In this document: positions 30,376 to 41,440 of the stretch, piece by piece
Layout: each line of letters starts with the position of its first letter
Numbering within the stretch: the stretch's first letter is position 1
NCBI GenBank assembly: GCA_946902875.1
Contig: OX336344.1
Span: 23,705,791 to 23,769,790, forward strand
Direction: 5' to 3'
DNA from: Nematopogon swammerdamellus
Taxonomy: Eukaryota; Arthropoda; Insecta; Lepidoptera; Adelidae
Length of the DNA: 64,000 nucleotides
Position numbers and translations under genes: made by a program
Notes under the pieces: generated by a model
The model's database searches: none
Told to the model about the DNA's origin: nothing
What the model saw: the letters and a program-made list of their open reading frames with translations, nothing else

Positions 30376-31468
30376 CAGTGCAGCATTGATCGCAAACCAC
30401 TGAACGCAAAGCAAAGCCTCTGATCGTAAAGGAAGTCATACATAATCAGAAAATGTTGTACCATATGTTCTACCAGAAAGTGTTGTAATGTTGAAAATTT
30501 TACTGAATGAGTATTTTTTGCTTTTAATTTGCTAAATTTATACTGTAATAAGACGTATACATGAACGGATAGATGGGTTGGATACGATTGAGCCAAATGT
30601 ATTGTTAGAATGAATTATTGGGTTGTTTTTACGTTCGATGAAAATAAAAAAGCGTTTTATCCGTCGTTCGATAGTTAATTTAAAAAAGTGTATATTGGGA
30701 AAGCTAGATCGAATGAAATGAGATATAGCTTGCCCAGTGCAGCATTGATCGCAAACCACTGAACGCAAAGCAAAGCCTCTGATCGTAAAGGAAGTCATAC
30801 ATAATCAGAAAATGTTGTACCATATGTTCTACCAGAAAGTGTTGTAATGTTGAAAATTTTACTGAATGAGTATTTTTTGCTTTTAATTTGCTAAATTTAT
30901 ACTGTAATAAGACGTATACATGAACGGATAGATGGGTTGGATACGATTGAGCCAAATGTATTGTTAGAATGAATTATTGGGTTGTTTTTACGTTCGATGA
31001 AAATAAAAAAGCGTTTTATCCGTCGTTCGATAGTTAATTTAAAAAAGTGTATATTGGGAAAGCTAGATCGAATGAAATGAGATATAGCTTGCCCAGTGCA
31101 GCATTGATCGCAAACCCACTGATCGCAAAGCAAAGCCTCTGATCGTAAAGGAAGTCATACATAATCAGAAAATGTTGTACCTTATGTTCTACCAGAAAGT
31201 GTTGTAATGTTGAAAATTTTACTGAATGAGTATTTTTTGCTTTTAATTTGCTAAATTTATACTGTAATAAGACGAATACATGAACGGATAGATGGGTTGG
31301 ATACGATTGAGCCAAATGTATTGTTAGAATGAATTATCGGGTTGTTTTTACGTTCGATGAAAATAAAAAAGCGTTTTATCCGTCGTTCGATAGTAAATTT
31401 AAAAAAGTGTATATTGGGAAAGCTAGATCGAATGAAATGAGATACAGCTTGCCCAATTATACACTACT
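30376..31468 (+). repeat. 359-bp terminal block, three tandem copies
   Basis: Copies start at about 30376, 30735 and 31094, period 359 (360 for the last). Each contains 'gtgcagcattgatcgcaaac', 'gtcatacataatcagaaaat', 'tttacgttcgatgaaaataa' and the inner part of the right inverted repeat ('gtgtatattgggaaagctag'). Only the outermost copy continues into the true terminus; the inner two break at ttgcccagtgcagc. The copies are nearly identical. Confidence 0.9.
31390..31468 (-). repeat. Right terminal inverted repeat
   Basis: Complement of 20177-20255 with three mismatches. Ends GCCCAATTATACACTACT immediately before the TGTATC duplication. Confidence 0.85.
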
Positions 31469-31474
31469 TGTATC
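31469..31474. other. Target-site duplication, right copy (TGTATC)
   Basis: Identical to 20171-20176 and directly abutting the right terminus. Confidence 0.85.
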
Positions 31475-31842
31475 TATTAAATACAAATTAATTTTCAGCG
31501 TTCAGCTTACATTGTCAATGCAGCAATGTGGAGGGTGGGAGCCGGAAGCTCGTATTCTACTCGCGTACAACATTGATATAAAATGCAGGAGGTGTGACGC
31601 GCGGCGGGCGGCGCGGCGGCGCGGCGGCGGTGCGAGTGCGACGCACTGCACATTATTTACAGCTCGGATAAATTTTTTTTGATAAGTCGCGCTCGGTTCC
31701 GGCGCCTCATATATCGCTCGTGCTGCCTCTACGCTAGTACACGGACACACCACAGAACATACCAAACTAGTAGAAGTGATACGATTACATATGAGTACTT
31801 ATGAAGGACCTCTGTAACCAGACTTACCTGCATAACATTTTT
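31475..31842. other. Flank of the element; GC-rich patch
   Basis: Contains a gcggcgcggcggcgcggcgg tract (31590-31635) in otherwise ordinary DNA. No gene. Confidence 0.35.
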
Positions 31843-32125
31843 AGGTTTCCGTATCCCGTACAGAATCATTACAACATTACTAAGCCTACGCCGTCTGTCT
31901 GTCCGTCCGTCCGTCTGTCCGAGGGCTGAATTTCTTGAACCGTAATAGGTAGCCCGTTGAAATTTTCACAGACTATGTGTTATTATGGCGGATATAACAA
32001 CAAATAAAATAGAAAAAGTAAAAAATTAAGGGGGGTTCCCATACAAGGAACTTTTTTTTTTCAATGTTTTTTTGTAGTGCGGAAACCTCCGTGCGCGAGT
32101 CCGACTCACACTTGGCCGGTTTTAA
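31843..32125 (-). repeat. Family D copy
   Basis: Begins 'ttaggtttccgtatcccgta', has ctaagcctacgccgtctgtctgtccgtcc and tgttattatggcgg, and ends 'cgagtccgactcacacttgg'. Opposite orientation to the copies at 1336 and 34127. Confidence 0.7.
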
Positions 32126-32129
32126 TTAT

Positions 32130-32373
32130 TGTGACACCTCCAAGTTATAAATTACCACAAAAGAAAAGACAAATTGTATGTGCGGCTATAGTTTTTGCAC
32201 TGTTAGCACAATATGGCATGACAACAAGTGCGCAGAACTACGCTACTGTTCACTTGTTTCTGTGTGAAGTATTGTTAATTTCTATTGCTCTTCTGTATGT
32301 TATCTTCTGTCTTGTGTATCTCTGTTTGTGTTTTTGTGTGCAATAAATCAATTCTATTCTATTCTATTCTTAC
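32130..32373 (+). mobile_element. CR1/L2-type LINE 3' end
   Basis: A short 3' untranslated segment ending caataaatcaattctattctattctattctta, the same type of ATTCT tail as the LINE at 15269-15290. Strongly 5'-truncated. The 89-codon frame overlapping it is not a gene. Confidence 0.55.
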
Positions 32374-32639
32374 TTCTCGTACGCGGATACCTCGGCTGAT
32401 ACCGCCTACTTAAGACTCGTACTGTTTTATGTACTGTTTTATGTTCTGTGGGACAGACAGACGCACGCGGACATGTGAGCTGGATAGGATTGAGCGAGTG
32501 AGATAATTACACAAAATGATTGATCATTATTTATTATGACGAAGAGTTCTCCCTTCCTCCGAGAGGAGTGTACTTGTGTCCAGTTGTCTCGTTAGTTACG
32601 CGCAGAAGTTCCATCAGGACATACACACAAGCGCGAAGC

Positions 32640-32960
32640 GAACGAAATAAGATACTTAGTTTGCAAGTGAAGTTAAGCGTCGGACTTTGAATGCCAGACC
32701 GTTCGATCGTTGTTGAGGCTGGCCTTGGTTCGAAATTCACGTCAAACTGTAGATCCTTCCCTTCACCGTACTAAGTGGCAAGGTTTTACCCATTGTTTAT
32801 TGTATAATTTCATCCATAGGTAGGTAACCTACGCTTAGACATATCGAAAATTATTCGGATAGATAACCACTGCACTGGATGAAAATTGGTCAAAATGGCT
32901 ATGAAAATGGTTCCTGTTTTTTGTTCAGTCAACTTAACTAAGTTCACCCGCTAAGCTCAG
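32640..32960 (+). repeat. Diverged SINE family A with 5S-like head
   Basis: agttaagcgtcggac, 'ttgaggctggccttggttcg', cgtcaaactgtagatccttccct, then ataaccactgcactggatgaaaattggtc and aagttcacccgctaa. This is the same order as the better copy at 44156-44533, with many changes. Confidence 0.5.
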
Positions 32961-34126
32961 AGACTTTTGCGTCGGTGGCGACTTGAAGTGTTGAGCGCCG
33001 GCTGTCGGCTGCTGGGGAATCAGGCGGAGCGGCCCACCGCGCTCTCACCGCTATTCTCAATTTACAGCCGAATCAAAACGCCCACCCGCCTGACCCCTAA
33101 CATCCGCCTCACCCCGCCCCTCGCCCCGCTGCACTGCATCCGGCCACGGAGCCGCCCGCCCCCGCACACCCCCGCCCCCGCTGCGATCACGTTACGTACG
33201 ACAGACGTGCCGGCTCGTTCGTTCGTCGGCAGAATGCGAGGAATTGTGCTTTTCACCGCCGACGCCGACGCCGACGTCGAGTGGGACTCCGCAATTATGT
33301 GCAGCAAAAAGAAAATGAAATATAACGGTGACAGCAAACTACGCGCGGACACTCAGCTGTAGAGACACTACTTCTTATTGGAAGGAAAAAAATATGAGGA
33401 GAGATTTATATGGGTTTCTACCGAGCTGTTCTGTACGCTATGTAATTGAATCATACACCGAACGCCCGCCACACCACTTTTCATTACGCGCGCAGCATTA
33501 GTCTCTCGGTACAGCCGGTACATGCTGGTTTTCATAAAAATAAAGTTGGTTTACGGACGATAGTTTTACGCGATGATGTCATAAAGTAAATCAGTTCCGG
33601 CGTATATTTACCATGTAAAATTAATTTAAGTACATGATAAAGATGTGATAATAACTAATAAAAAATATGAGAAAATAACGAAAATTTAAAAAACCTACAT
33701 AACGCCATCTACATGTTCAACGTTGCAACAATTACCTAAATGCTAATTCAAGTATACCGCTGGCTGAAGTATTTAATTTAATATTGACGCTAGATGTGGA
33801 CGCTAGATGTCGCTCCAGGAAATTCACATACTTTTGTCACATACTGTTGAGAAAATTTGCAGCGATAAGTAGAAGGTCGATAGCCCGCGTGTATGACACG
33901 TCTGGTCAGTGATGGTGGCAGGGACCGCGGGTTCGAGGCTCGCAAAAGACGGAGAAAAATATTTTGTATTTCCTACTATTGTATATGCCTCTCTATCGCG
34001 CTCTCGCTTGCACACACACGTCTCTATCGCGCTCTCGCTTGCACACACAGGTTTAGATGCAACGTTACACTTCTTCGTGCGTGCAGCCGGTGTTCATCAA
34101 TTTATAAGACGTGACATCATCACGTC
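32961..34126. other. GC-rich patch then ordinary intergenic DNA
   Basis: 33080-33190 is C-rich (ccgcccgcccccgcacacccc). A 131-codon frame (32967-33362) spans it without a recognisable domain. 34000-34060 has a near-duplicate of tctctatcgcgctctcgcttgcacacaca. No gene supported. Confidence 0.35.
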
Positions 34127-34507
34127 AAAAAAAACCGGCCAAGTGCGAGGCAAACCCGCGCACCGAGGGTTCCGTATTGTCATGTCATGGTCAGCGCCAA
34201 CCACGCCACCTATGGCGTGTTTATGAAATGCTTCATATTAGTTAAAATTAATGATTCGTTAAAAAGCTTCATACTCTTTTCGGTAGATGGCGTGCATACA
34301 CTTTTTAGTTTCTTCTATGGGGACCCCCGTGAATTTTTTACTTTTCTTATTTTTATTATTTGTTGTTATATCGGCCATAATAACACAAATTCTGTGAAAA
34401 ATTGAACGGGCTACCTATTACGGTGCAAGACATACAGCCCCCTTGGACAGACAGACAGACGGCGTAGGCTTAGTAATAGGGTCCCGTAACAGATACGGAA
34501 CCCTAAA
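34127..34507 (+). repeat. Family D copy followed by (TC)n
   Basis: accggccaagtgcgaggcaaacc, the 'ataacacaaattctgtgaaa' block, the acagacagacggcgtaggcttag tract and the tacggaaccct end. A perfect (TC)n microsatellite follows directly at about 34508-34541. Confidence 0.7.
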
Positions 34508-34511
34508 AATT

Positions 34512-34542
<31 letters not shown>

Positions 34543-34638
34543 CCTTCCATATGCTATAGCACTATAGCAAGACCAGAGTACTTTTTAGGTCCGAAAACTG
34601 CGTAGTCCTACGACTCGCGTCCCAGCGACGACGGGTAC

Positions 34639-34770
34639 GTTGACCGTTTCTTCCCGAATGTTGGCCTTCAGGTCTTCGGCGCGGGATTTCAAATAACTCC
34701 ATAAAAATAAATCGCTAGAGGGCAAATCGGGCGAGCGCGCTGGCCACTCCAAATCGCCCCTCAGGGAGAT
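34639..34770 (-). pseudogene. DDE transposase fragment (Tc1/mariner superfamily)
   Basis: Reads HLISLRGDLEWPARSPDLPS, then SDLFLWSYLKSRAEDLKANIREE. The block 'WPARSPDL...D.FLW.YLKS' is the conserved region around the second catalytic aspartate of mariner-like DDE transposases. The spacing to LKANI is shortened compared with what I remember, so a small internal deletion is likely. No other part of the enzyme is nearby. Confidence 0.6.
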
Positions 34771-34809
34771 GAGGTGACATGGAAAGTGCGCCTCATCTCC
34801 ATCAGCTCC

Positions 34810-34902
34810 ATCAGAACAATACGTCACGACCCGGTTGCGTAGTTGGTTATCGCGTTGGCAGCTCAAGCCAGAGACCCAGGTTCGAATCCTGGCCGAGATG
34901 TA
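34810..34902 (+). repeat. tRNA-like sequence (probable SINE head)
   Basis: An A-box-like 'gtagttggttatcgcg' and a perfect-looking T-arm, ccaggttcgaatcctgg. An anticodon-like stem ttggc/gccag pairs around a 7-base loop, but the position before the putative anticodon is G rather than U. The acceptor ends do not pair, so it is not a functional tRNA gene. Likely a tRNA-derived retroposon. Confidence 0.5.
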
Positions 34903-34987
34903 TTTTTTCCAATGATTTTCGATTTGCATTTTTTCTAATTAAAAATATATATAAAGCGAGTAAACTAATTTAAGTGAATCAGGTATT

Positions 34988-35036
34988 TATTGATTTTTTT
35001 TTAAACTACACAATGTGTAGTTTAAAAAAAAGTCAA
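34988..35036. repeat. Hairpin
   Basis: ttttttttaaactacaca faces tgtgtagtttaaaaaaaa, with an outer attga/tcaat pair. Nearly perfect inverted repeat with almost no loop. Confidence 0.6.
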
Positions 35037-35639
35037 TATAGCACACAACTATGTCATAATGAAAAAAGGTATATATATTTATATTTCGAAAATATATATT
35101 TTATATTTTTAAAAGGTATATATATTTTGAAATTTGTAACTAAATTGAATGACAATGTTGGTAAACAGTGTATTGATTCGTAAGAGTTCGTGCAAGTTCG
35201 TAACCCTTTTGATAGGATTAGTTAAAACAATAATACTAATATTATCGAAATTGGTGGCTATTTTGACTAGTAATGAACGGAGACATCGGTCGTGGTAGTA
35301 ATCTGGTTTAGTCCGGCCGGGGGCGCGGGCGGTCGGATCCGCTTTGTGGCTGCGTACAATTATCTCTGAGGGTTTCCTCCGCCCCTCTAGTTAGTGTTCG
35401 TGGATTCGTCAAAACTCGGCGGCGCGGCTCCCGCTCGTGTAGCGGTCGGTTAATTGATCTGGACTCAGTATTGTGGTCACGTCACGCTGCCCCGAGTAGT
35501 TAGTGCGACCGTGTTGATACACCTAAGCTATCTCAATACTCGTAGATGCTGATACTAATTTGAAACGTTTGTGGTTTTTAGGTTCCGTACAGGTATGAAA
35601 ACGGTATAGTCAATATCTGCTCCGCGGAGGTAGATTAGG

Positions 35640-35775
35640 CTAGGTTAGGCTGCTATACGGCTATGTTACACCTAGTACGGTGGTATCAACCCAGCCGGCT
35701 ACAATTTGAGCCTAACTACCAACTAGTGAGGCGTAAAAGAAGGGACCTACAGTTCTACACCGGTTCCGAACGGTG
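35640..35775 (-). repeat. SINE family B, 5' part
   Basis: gctgctatacggctatgtta, 'atcaacccagccggctacaa', gagcctaactaccaactagtgagg and 'gggacctacagttctacacc' then ggttccgaac. This is the complement of the head-side half of 50820-51093. Confidence 0.6.
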
Positions 35776-35837
35776 AAGCATCAGGTGCATATGGACGTAA
35801 TTTTTTCCCAAAGAAATAACCTAAAACTCCTTTGGGG

Positions 35838-35935
35838 CATGTCGGTCGGAAATCGGAATCGAACTTCGGACCTTGAGATCAAGAGTACAATCCAAAACCG
35901 CGCCGGCCATCTGCCGCTGACGGGAGCGGTCGGAG
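35838..35935 (-). repeat. tRNA-like sequence (probable retroposon)
   Basis: On the minus strand a B-box-like 'aagttcgattccgattt' follows gtactcttgatctcaaggtcc and an upstream gcagatggccggcgcgg. No good acceptor stem. Reads as a tRNA-derived repeat rather than a gene. Confidence 0.35.
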
Positions 35936-36189
35936 CTCTTGCAGGATGTCGTCGAAGGTGTGGTGTAGCGACAGCACAGGCGCGCCGGCGTCGATGGACA
36001 CTGCACTGCGAGTGTATGACGCTGCAGTTGGGCGAAGTTCGGTTGGTCACCGAGTACAGGTCGCCTCATTGCTCGCTGGACAGGACATTGCACCGCGCTC
36101 GAGTGAAGCGGTCGCGCAATCGGAAGGCTAGTGGTACGTGACAACCTTGCACCGCTGCCGCCCCTCGTGCTAATCGCAGACTTCAATAT

Positions 36190-37487
36190 CTATTTCACGA
36201 AAACGCCCACAAACGATTCACGCTGTTTTGCTGACGCTCGAGCTTCGACCCATTCTTCAAACCGAAGTCCCGTCAAGGTGAGATTTGGTCGCCATTGATA
36301 GCATAAATTTTCTCCAAGATTGAAGTGGGAGATATCACGGAGACTTTTAATCATCACAAACAGCTATTACTTAGATATGATACAAATGAAAATAATCATA
36401 TATCGATCAATATATGCTCATAATATGCTAGTCACCCGTTAATGAAATATCACGACCGGCACGGACCGTGTACGCACTCGCATCTATCCGGTTTAGTGTC
36501 GGTTTATACAAGTGGAATGTTATGAATGTGCCTCGCGAGTCTGTCATCTACTAGCACAGCCTCCTACATTCAGAGGTTGGCATCAGTTCAATGTATTCAA
36601 GTTCAGGTTGTTCGCTGAATATTTCATGGAGTTGTAGGACTATTACTGAAGCAGCAATAAGGAGCTTCGGCAGAGCGTCGTCGTGTAGACCAATTATGCT
36701 GATGACGGCACCGGAGGAGACAGCTCCCGAGGCTGCGTCTACACGCGGCCGGGCCGGAGCGGTTCCGGCTCAACGGCTGACCGGGGCGCTCTCCGCTCAC
36801 ACACATCGGTTCCACAAATCAGATGACAATGGCTAGATGTGCAGTCACGCATCTGAATAGGGAGAGTTACCGCTTATTGCAGAGGTTGACGAAATCTTTG
36901 CGCGCTCTCATTGGCTGTAGATGTCGACATATCACTGAGCGTCCGCGTAGCAGTGTGCGCGCATTACTGGAAGTTCATTAGGAGCAATTTTGGCGACACC
37001 TTGTTCCCACAAGGTGTGCACGAAGCGCTCTCCATGTTCCAACAAGCTATTTTCCGAATGGTGATTGGCTCCAAAAGTTGCCAATTGCGAGTTCTACAGT
37101 TCAGCGCCGGAACTGGAAGGCAATTGAGAAACTTTTGGAACAGATGTTAATTGTAGTGGAGAGTCAGCCGTCGAGCCGGAACCGGATTGAAACCGGCCAC
37201 GTGTGGTCCCGGCCTGAAGCGCTCGCGGAGAGCAAGCGAGGGAGGACGAGGAAAGATATCGCGGACTCGCAACAACTCACTAACTCGATCTGGTCTCTCG
37301 CAGCGGCCCAATGTAAATAGGCACAAGGAAATAATAAATAACACGGAGATCTGATGAAACTTATGGAAGTGTATTTTTTCTGCGACTTATTGGGATCTCA
37401 TTCAGTAGTTGTGCGGAGTGAGTGAGCGAGCGGGGCCGCGTGAAGCACGTCATTGTGTTATTATAAAAATGTGTTATTACTTATGTT
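36190..37487. other. Intergenic, no supported gene
   Basis: Mixed-composition DNA. Frames of 60-80 codons occur on both strands but have no recognised motifs or splice architecture. No repeat family seen. Confidence 0.35.
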
Positions 37488-37577
37488 ATTGTGGCACCTA
37501 GTTCACCCGGTGTTATGGGCTGACATCGCGGATGTTGTAGGTGATGTAGCCAACCGCGTCAGTTTCCATAAAAAAAA
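37488..37577 (+). repeat. SINE family A 3' end
   Basis: ggcacctagttcacccggtg to gtcagtttccataaaaaaa. Heavily 5'-truncated copy. Confidence 0.65.
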
Positions 37578-37904
37578 TCTATTAAGAGTCCGTAATACCT
37601 CAGCTCGAATTTTAATTTCGCTTCCACTTCTCCGCGCCACCTCACTCTCTATCCCGCTCGTACACTAGTGCCTGCGGTCACGCGAGGTCAAAGCGATATT
37701 GTTAGGGTGAACTACACTAATTATCGGACAGGTATTCTAAGTAACCACCATCTTGTAGCCCTGGCCGATACGCGTCTTTTGAGCCCTCAACGACTCGCGT
37801 AGCCCCAAAACTCGCGACACCAGGACGATTTCACACTCTCAGCGAAAATGGGGGGCTATACAGAAGCGATCGAAAAAACAATTTAAATCCATACTCCATA
37901 CTTA

Positions 37905-38030
37905 ATATTACAAATTCGAAAGTAACTCTGTCTGTCTTCACGCCACGCTGAAGAGATTTCGAACAAAGTTGACAAGGAGTTAGATTGCATCCTGAGGAAG
38001 GAGATAGGCTACATTTGTCTAAAAAAAAAC
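37905..38030 (+). repeat. LINE/SINE 3'-type scrap
   Basis: 'ttacaaattcgaaagtaact' ctgtctgtcttcacgc ... gatttcgaacaaagttgacaaggagtta is wording common to lepidopteran LINE 3' regions. Not joined to a coding part. Confidence 0.35.
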
Positions 38031-38374
38031 TGAACGAGGGTGAAATAGGGTATGACAGTTTGTATGGAGAATCCATAATTTCTCAAGATAGGCATATGAA
38101 AATTCACATTTATACTTTTGGTAAGAAATAAATTGTTACACCTTTTAGCGTTTTTGTAAAATCCAGGGGATAAACTATGAACCTCGTAAACAAAGCAAAG
38201 TTTCTACCGGCGACCTTATGAAGTATGTCAACATATGAATATCCTTATAAATCGAGAACTTTAATAGTAAGAGGCGATAGTTATTCCTTCTCTAATGTGG
38301 ATAGCTTAAGGCCTCGCTCTTTCGATAGAATTGGTAGAAGAATATCCGAAGAAGAGACTGCTCTTGTGCGCCTT

Positions 38375-38540
38375 ACCCACCCCCCGCCCACCCCCGCTCC
38401 GCCCCCGCCGCACCGCCGCTAGTTGATACTTGTTCATAGAGTTAGTCGAACTTCAGCACAATTTACATCGGACAGACAGGCAGGCGATATGCCGCCCCGC
38501 CCCGCCCCGACGCCGTGGAGCTGCGGCGGCGGCGGCGTCG
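38375..38540. other. GC-rich patch
   Basis: cccaccccccgcccacccccgctccgcccccgccgcaccgccgc, then ccgccccgccccgcccc and ggcggcggcggcg. Low-complexity; no exon supported. Confidence 0.4.
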
Positions 38541-38564
38541 GTGAAACGATTGTCGACTACGTAT

Positions 38565-38795
38565 TAAATTGTTTTAACCGACTTAAAAAAGGAGGTTATC
38601 AATTCGACACGTATGCAATATCGTTGGAATTGCACAATATTCGGATAAGTTAATCTATGTGGGCTTGTAAACAGGTGTGCTAAATTTCATAAGCGTATGT
38701 ATGTATGTTTGTCCACGAATTTCTCGGCGATTTTCCAACTTAGGGAATAGTGCAAGTTTCATCAAAATCGGTTCAGTAGTTTTTAAGAAATGGAT
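38565..38795 (+). repeat. LINE-related dispersed repeat
   Basis: 'aaccgacttaaaaaaggagg' ttatcaattcgac, gtatgtatgtatgtttgtcc, gcaagtttcatcaaaatcggttcagtagttttt. This is a typical 3' region of lepidopteran LINEs and their SINEs. Confidence 0.5.
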
Positions 38796-40856
38796 TGTTA
38801 AGTGCGTACCAATCACTGGGAAAACACGTCGGTCTAACGCCCAGTTCTACACATAACTTGTTATCTCTACTCTCTTTATTTTTTATTTTTATTTTGTCCA
38901 TTTGATTATGCCCACAAAATATGATTCCTCACAGCTACTACATAAAATAAAGTGAATTTAATTGTATTTGTTGGACACTTTTACCAGATCCGTTTCATTC
39001 AACATTTATGTTCATACCCCGAAATGAAAAGTGAGTCGACGAAGTAACTAAAGCCGTCATTAGTATTATTTAGCAAAAGGGTTAAACGAAATAAACTGCG
39101 AGCGGGGTCGGCGGGGTGGCGGCGCCGGCGGGGGCGGCGGGGCGGCACGGCGGGGGCCGAGCCCATAGACCTGGAGCCACCAGCCAATGTAACTCACTCA
39201 TCACCACGCTTATACATGACAGATGCGATGGCAATAGCTCTGTGAACATTTAAACTAAAAGCTTATCGAAGATATATTTTCTGTATGTACGAAGCCAAAA
39301 CAATGTAAAAGAATACACTGCGAAGATGCGTTGTCTATGCCTACCCCACTGGCTAACAGGTGTGACGCTATGTATATATGTATAGAAATATACTGTTTTT
39401 TAAAAGGTAAAAACTAAACTCTTATTTTTTTAATGTAAACCAGCATGGGTGGCTGTGCCGAGAGACCAACGGTGCAGTCGACAGAGCCAAAATAACCTCT
39501 CCTCGCGAAACCACGCTTAGTTAGGTGCCATGCCAGCAGATTTGCGGACTGTTGCTAGGCTGTCTAGCCCGTTAATACGACGCTTGAAGACACCCGAATA
39601 AGATCACTTCGGTGTCCGTCTGTCTGTCACAGAGGTTTTTCTCAAAAACTAAGTAACGTAGAAACTTGAAATTCAGTTTAATGGTAGATGTTGATCTTGA
39701 CGTAATTATTTTAGTAAACACATAAATAAATATACTGTATGTGTTTACCACCAAGTGCGAGTCCGACTCGCACTTGGCGGCTCTCATTATTTATTACTGT
39801 TATCTCGCGGCGTGTCTGGGCCGACGTGTCACTGTGTGCACAGAGGGCGGGCGCGGGGGGCGGACGAGCGCCCCCGGCCGCCGCCGCCGGCCGACAGATT
39901 TCACTAGAGCCGCTCCTCTCCAGCCGCGAAAATAAATTATGCAAATACGCAGCTATCAGTTAAGGTTAAATTAAATAGAGCAAATTAATAAAATTTCACA
40001 ATTGAGCAACTCGCAGTTAATTAGCGCGGACAGGGGGAGAGCGCAGGCGCGCCACGTGGTGGCGTAGCATCCACTTGCTGACTACTTTTATATTTCATCA
40101 TTTCTACGTAACATGCAAAAGAAGCCGTATGGGTGAGCTAAAGAAATTCTAAAACACTGTCTCAAGTACTTACGGTCGAGTTTGGTATAGTACGAGTACA
40201 ATTGTGTTTAGTTACTGTAGGCGGTGTTATTATGTGGATAGTCACTAAATGCTTGTAAAAATGATTATGGAAAAAAAGCCCTGCGAAGTTTCTTACCGGT
40301 TCTTCTTCGTGGGTGTAATCGAACTGGATATAATAAATGAAATGAAAGCTTAATAAACAACAACAACAACAGTACATAACCTACTACAATATGTAGGCGT
40401 TGGATCTCCACGTATTTAGCTCGCCAAAAATAGATAATTACATTTTGAAATGAACTGTTTTTAGATGTAATCCAGCAAAACGCGCTTCTGAAAATACAAT
40501 TTTAAATGTACTTATAAAACGGCAGAATACTCTCGAAATAGGTTTTCCCAAAATATTTTCAGCCGTGCAGAACTGAACAGCTACTGCAAAGGGCACGGCG
40601 CGGGGCGGCGCGCCGTATTAGAAGAATATGCTTTATTTGTTTTGACGTGAATTTGATGAAACGTCTTTATCCTGCTGCCGGAGGTTTCTTACAAAAAATT
40701 GCGTAACGAAAATTATGTACTTTTGACGACATAGATCGCGAAAACTATAAGTAGGAAGGTGAGGCATATCGTCCTAAAGGTAGTTCTTCCGACTTGGTAA
40801 GACGACTTACCGGAGAGTCGTACATCGATCCCTTCTATAATAAATATATATATATT
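38796..40856. other. Intergenic with small repeats
   Basis: 39090-39180 and 39840-39900 are GC-rich patches. 39430-39600 is the dispersed repeat shared with 19420-19560. 39752-39778 is a palindrome (listed). The rest is AT-rich. No supported gene. Confidence 0.35.
39752..39778. repeat. Perfect palindrome from family D head
   Basis: ccaagtgcgagt and its complement actcgcacttgg face each other around two or three bases. The sequence is the 'aagtgcgagtcggactcgc' head of family D turned back on itself. Confidence 0.6.
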
Positions 40857-40993
40857 CTTCCAGTTTAGTGTAGCCGACATGAAATGAAGGGAAGCACTGT
40901 CATGGCACCTAGTTCACCCTGTGTTATGGGCTGACATCACGGATGTTGTAGGTGATGTAGCCAACCGTGTCAGGTTCCATAAAAAAAAAAAAA
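40857..40993 (+). repeat. SINE family A 3' part
   Basis: 'tccagtttagtgtagccgac' to 'gtgtcaggttccataaaaaa' with a long A-run. 5'-truncated. Confidence 0.65.
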
Positions 40994-41129
40994 TATGACC
41001 CAGAGAAAAAGTGCTTCGAAAATCAATAAATGCTCATAACTCCTTAACCACTGGTCAGATGACCTTGCAATTTATTTCTTTTCGTAGAAAAAATTTGCTC
41101 TTTTTGAAATAGTTGTTTTCTTTGTAATA

Positions 41130-41440
41130 AAAAATCCACGACTACTCATCTGCTGAAGAAAATGATGGGCCTCGACGAGTTTTTTTGTACATAACATTGC
41201 ATTGTCTTCGGAACTGAACCAACACAAAAAATTTGAACTTCGTAGGATAAGAGGAAGTAGTTCTAATTTGGCTTCCAAGAATTGACCCACACATACTAAC
41301 AAACGAACATACAGGGCAAAGGTTTGTAAAATATTTTTAACCTACATTTAATTGCTCTAATTATATTACTAATATACATGACTACTCATCCGCTGGAGGA
41401 AATGATAGGCCTCGCTAGGATTTTTTTTTTTCGAAACTGC
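41130..41440. repeat. Pair of diverged direct repeats
   Basis: cgactactcatctgctgaagaaaatgatgggcctcg (about 41140) and tgactactcatccgctggaggaaatgataggcctcg (about 41379) are about 240 bp apart in the same orientation, each followed by a T-run. No gene. Confidence 0.5.

Larger units (their letters stand above)
20177..31468. mobile_element. Polinton/Maverick-like element, 11.3 kb
   Basis: Bounded by inverted termini AGTAGTGTATAATTGGGC and its exact complement, and by a perfect TGTATC duplication. It encodes a protein-primed family B DNA polymerase (-), two further minus-strand genes, a spliced plus-strand gene and a plus-strand C-terminal fragment resembling the double-jelly-roll capsid protein of such elements. 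Polintons are typically 15-20 kb with integrase, ATPase and protease. I find none of these here, and the capsid-like gene is only a stub, so the copy is partly deleted or a non-standard lineage. Later insertions (27895-28206, 28893-29392) and one polymerase stop indicate it is no longer autonomous. Confidence 0.85.

Noticed and set aside
30351..31315. Repeated minus-strand frames of about 80-93 codons
   Set aside because: They are the same chance frame seen in each copy of the 359-bp tandem block.
32077..32346. 89-codon hydrophobic frame ending in the ATTCT tail
   Set aside because: It lies in a LINE 3' untranslated region; its hydrophobic look comes from T-richness.
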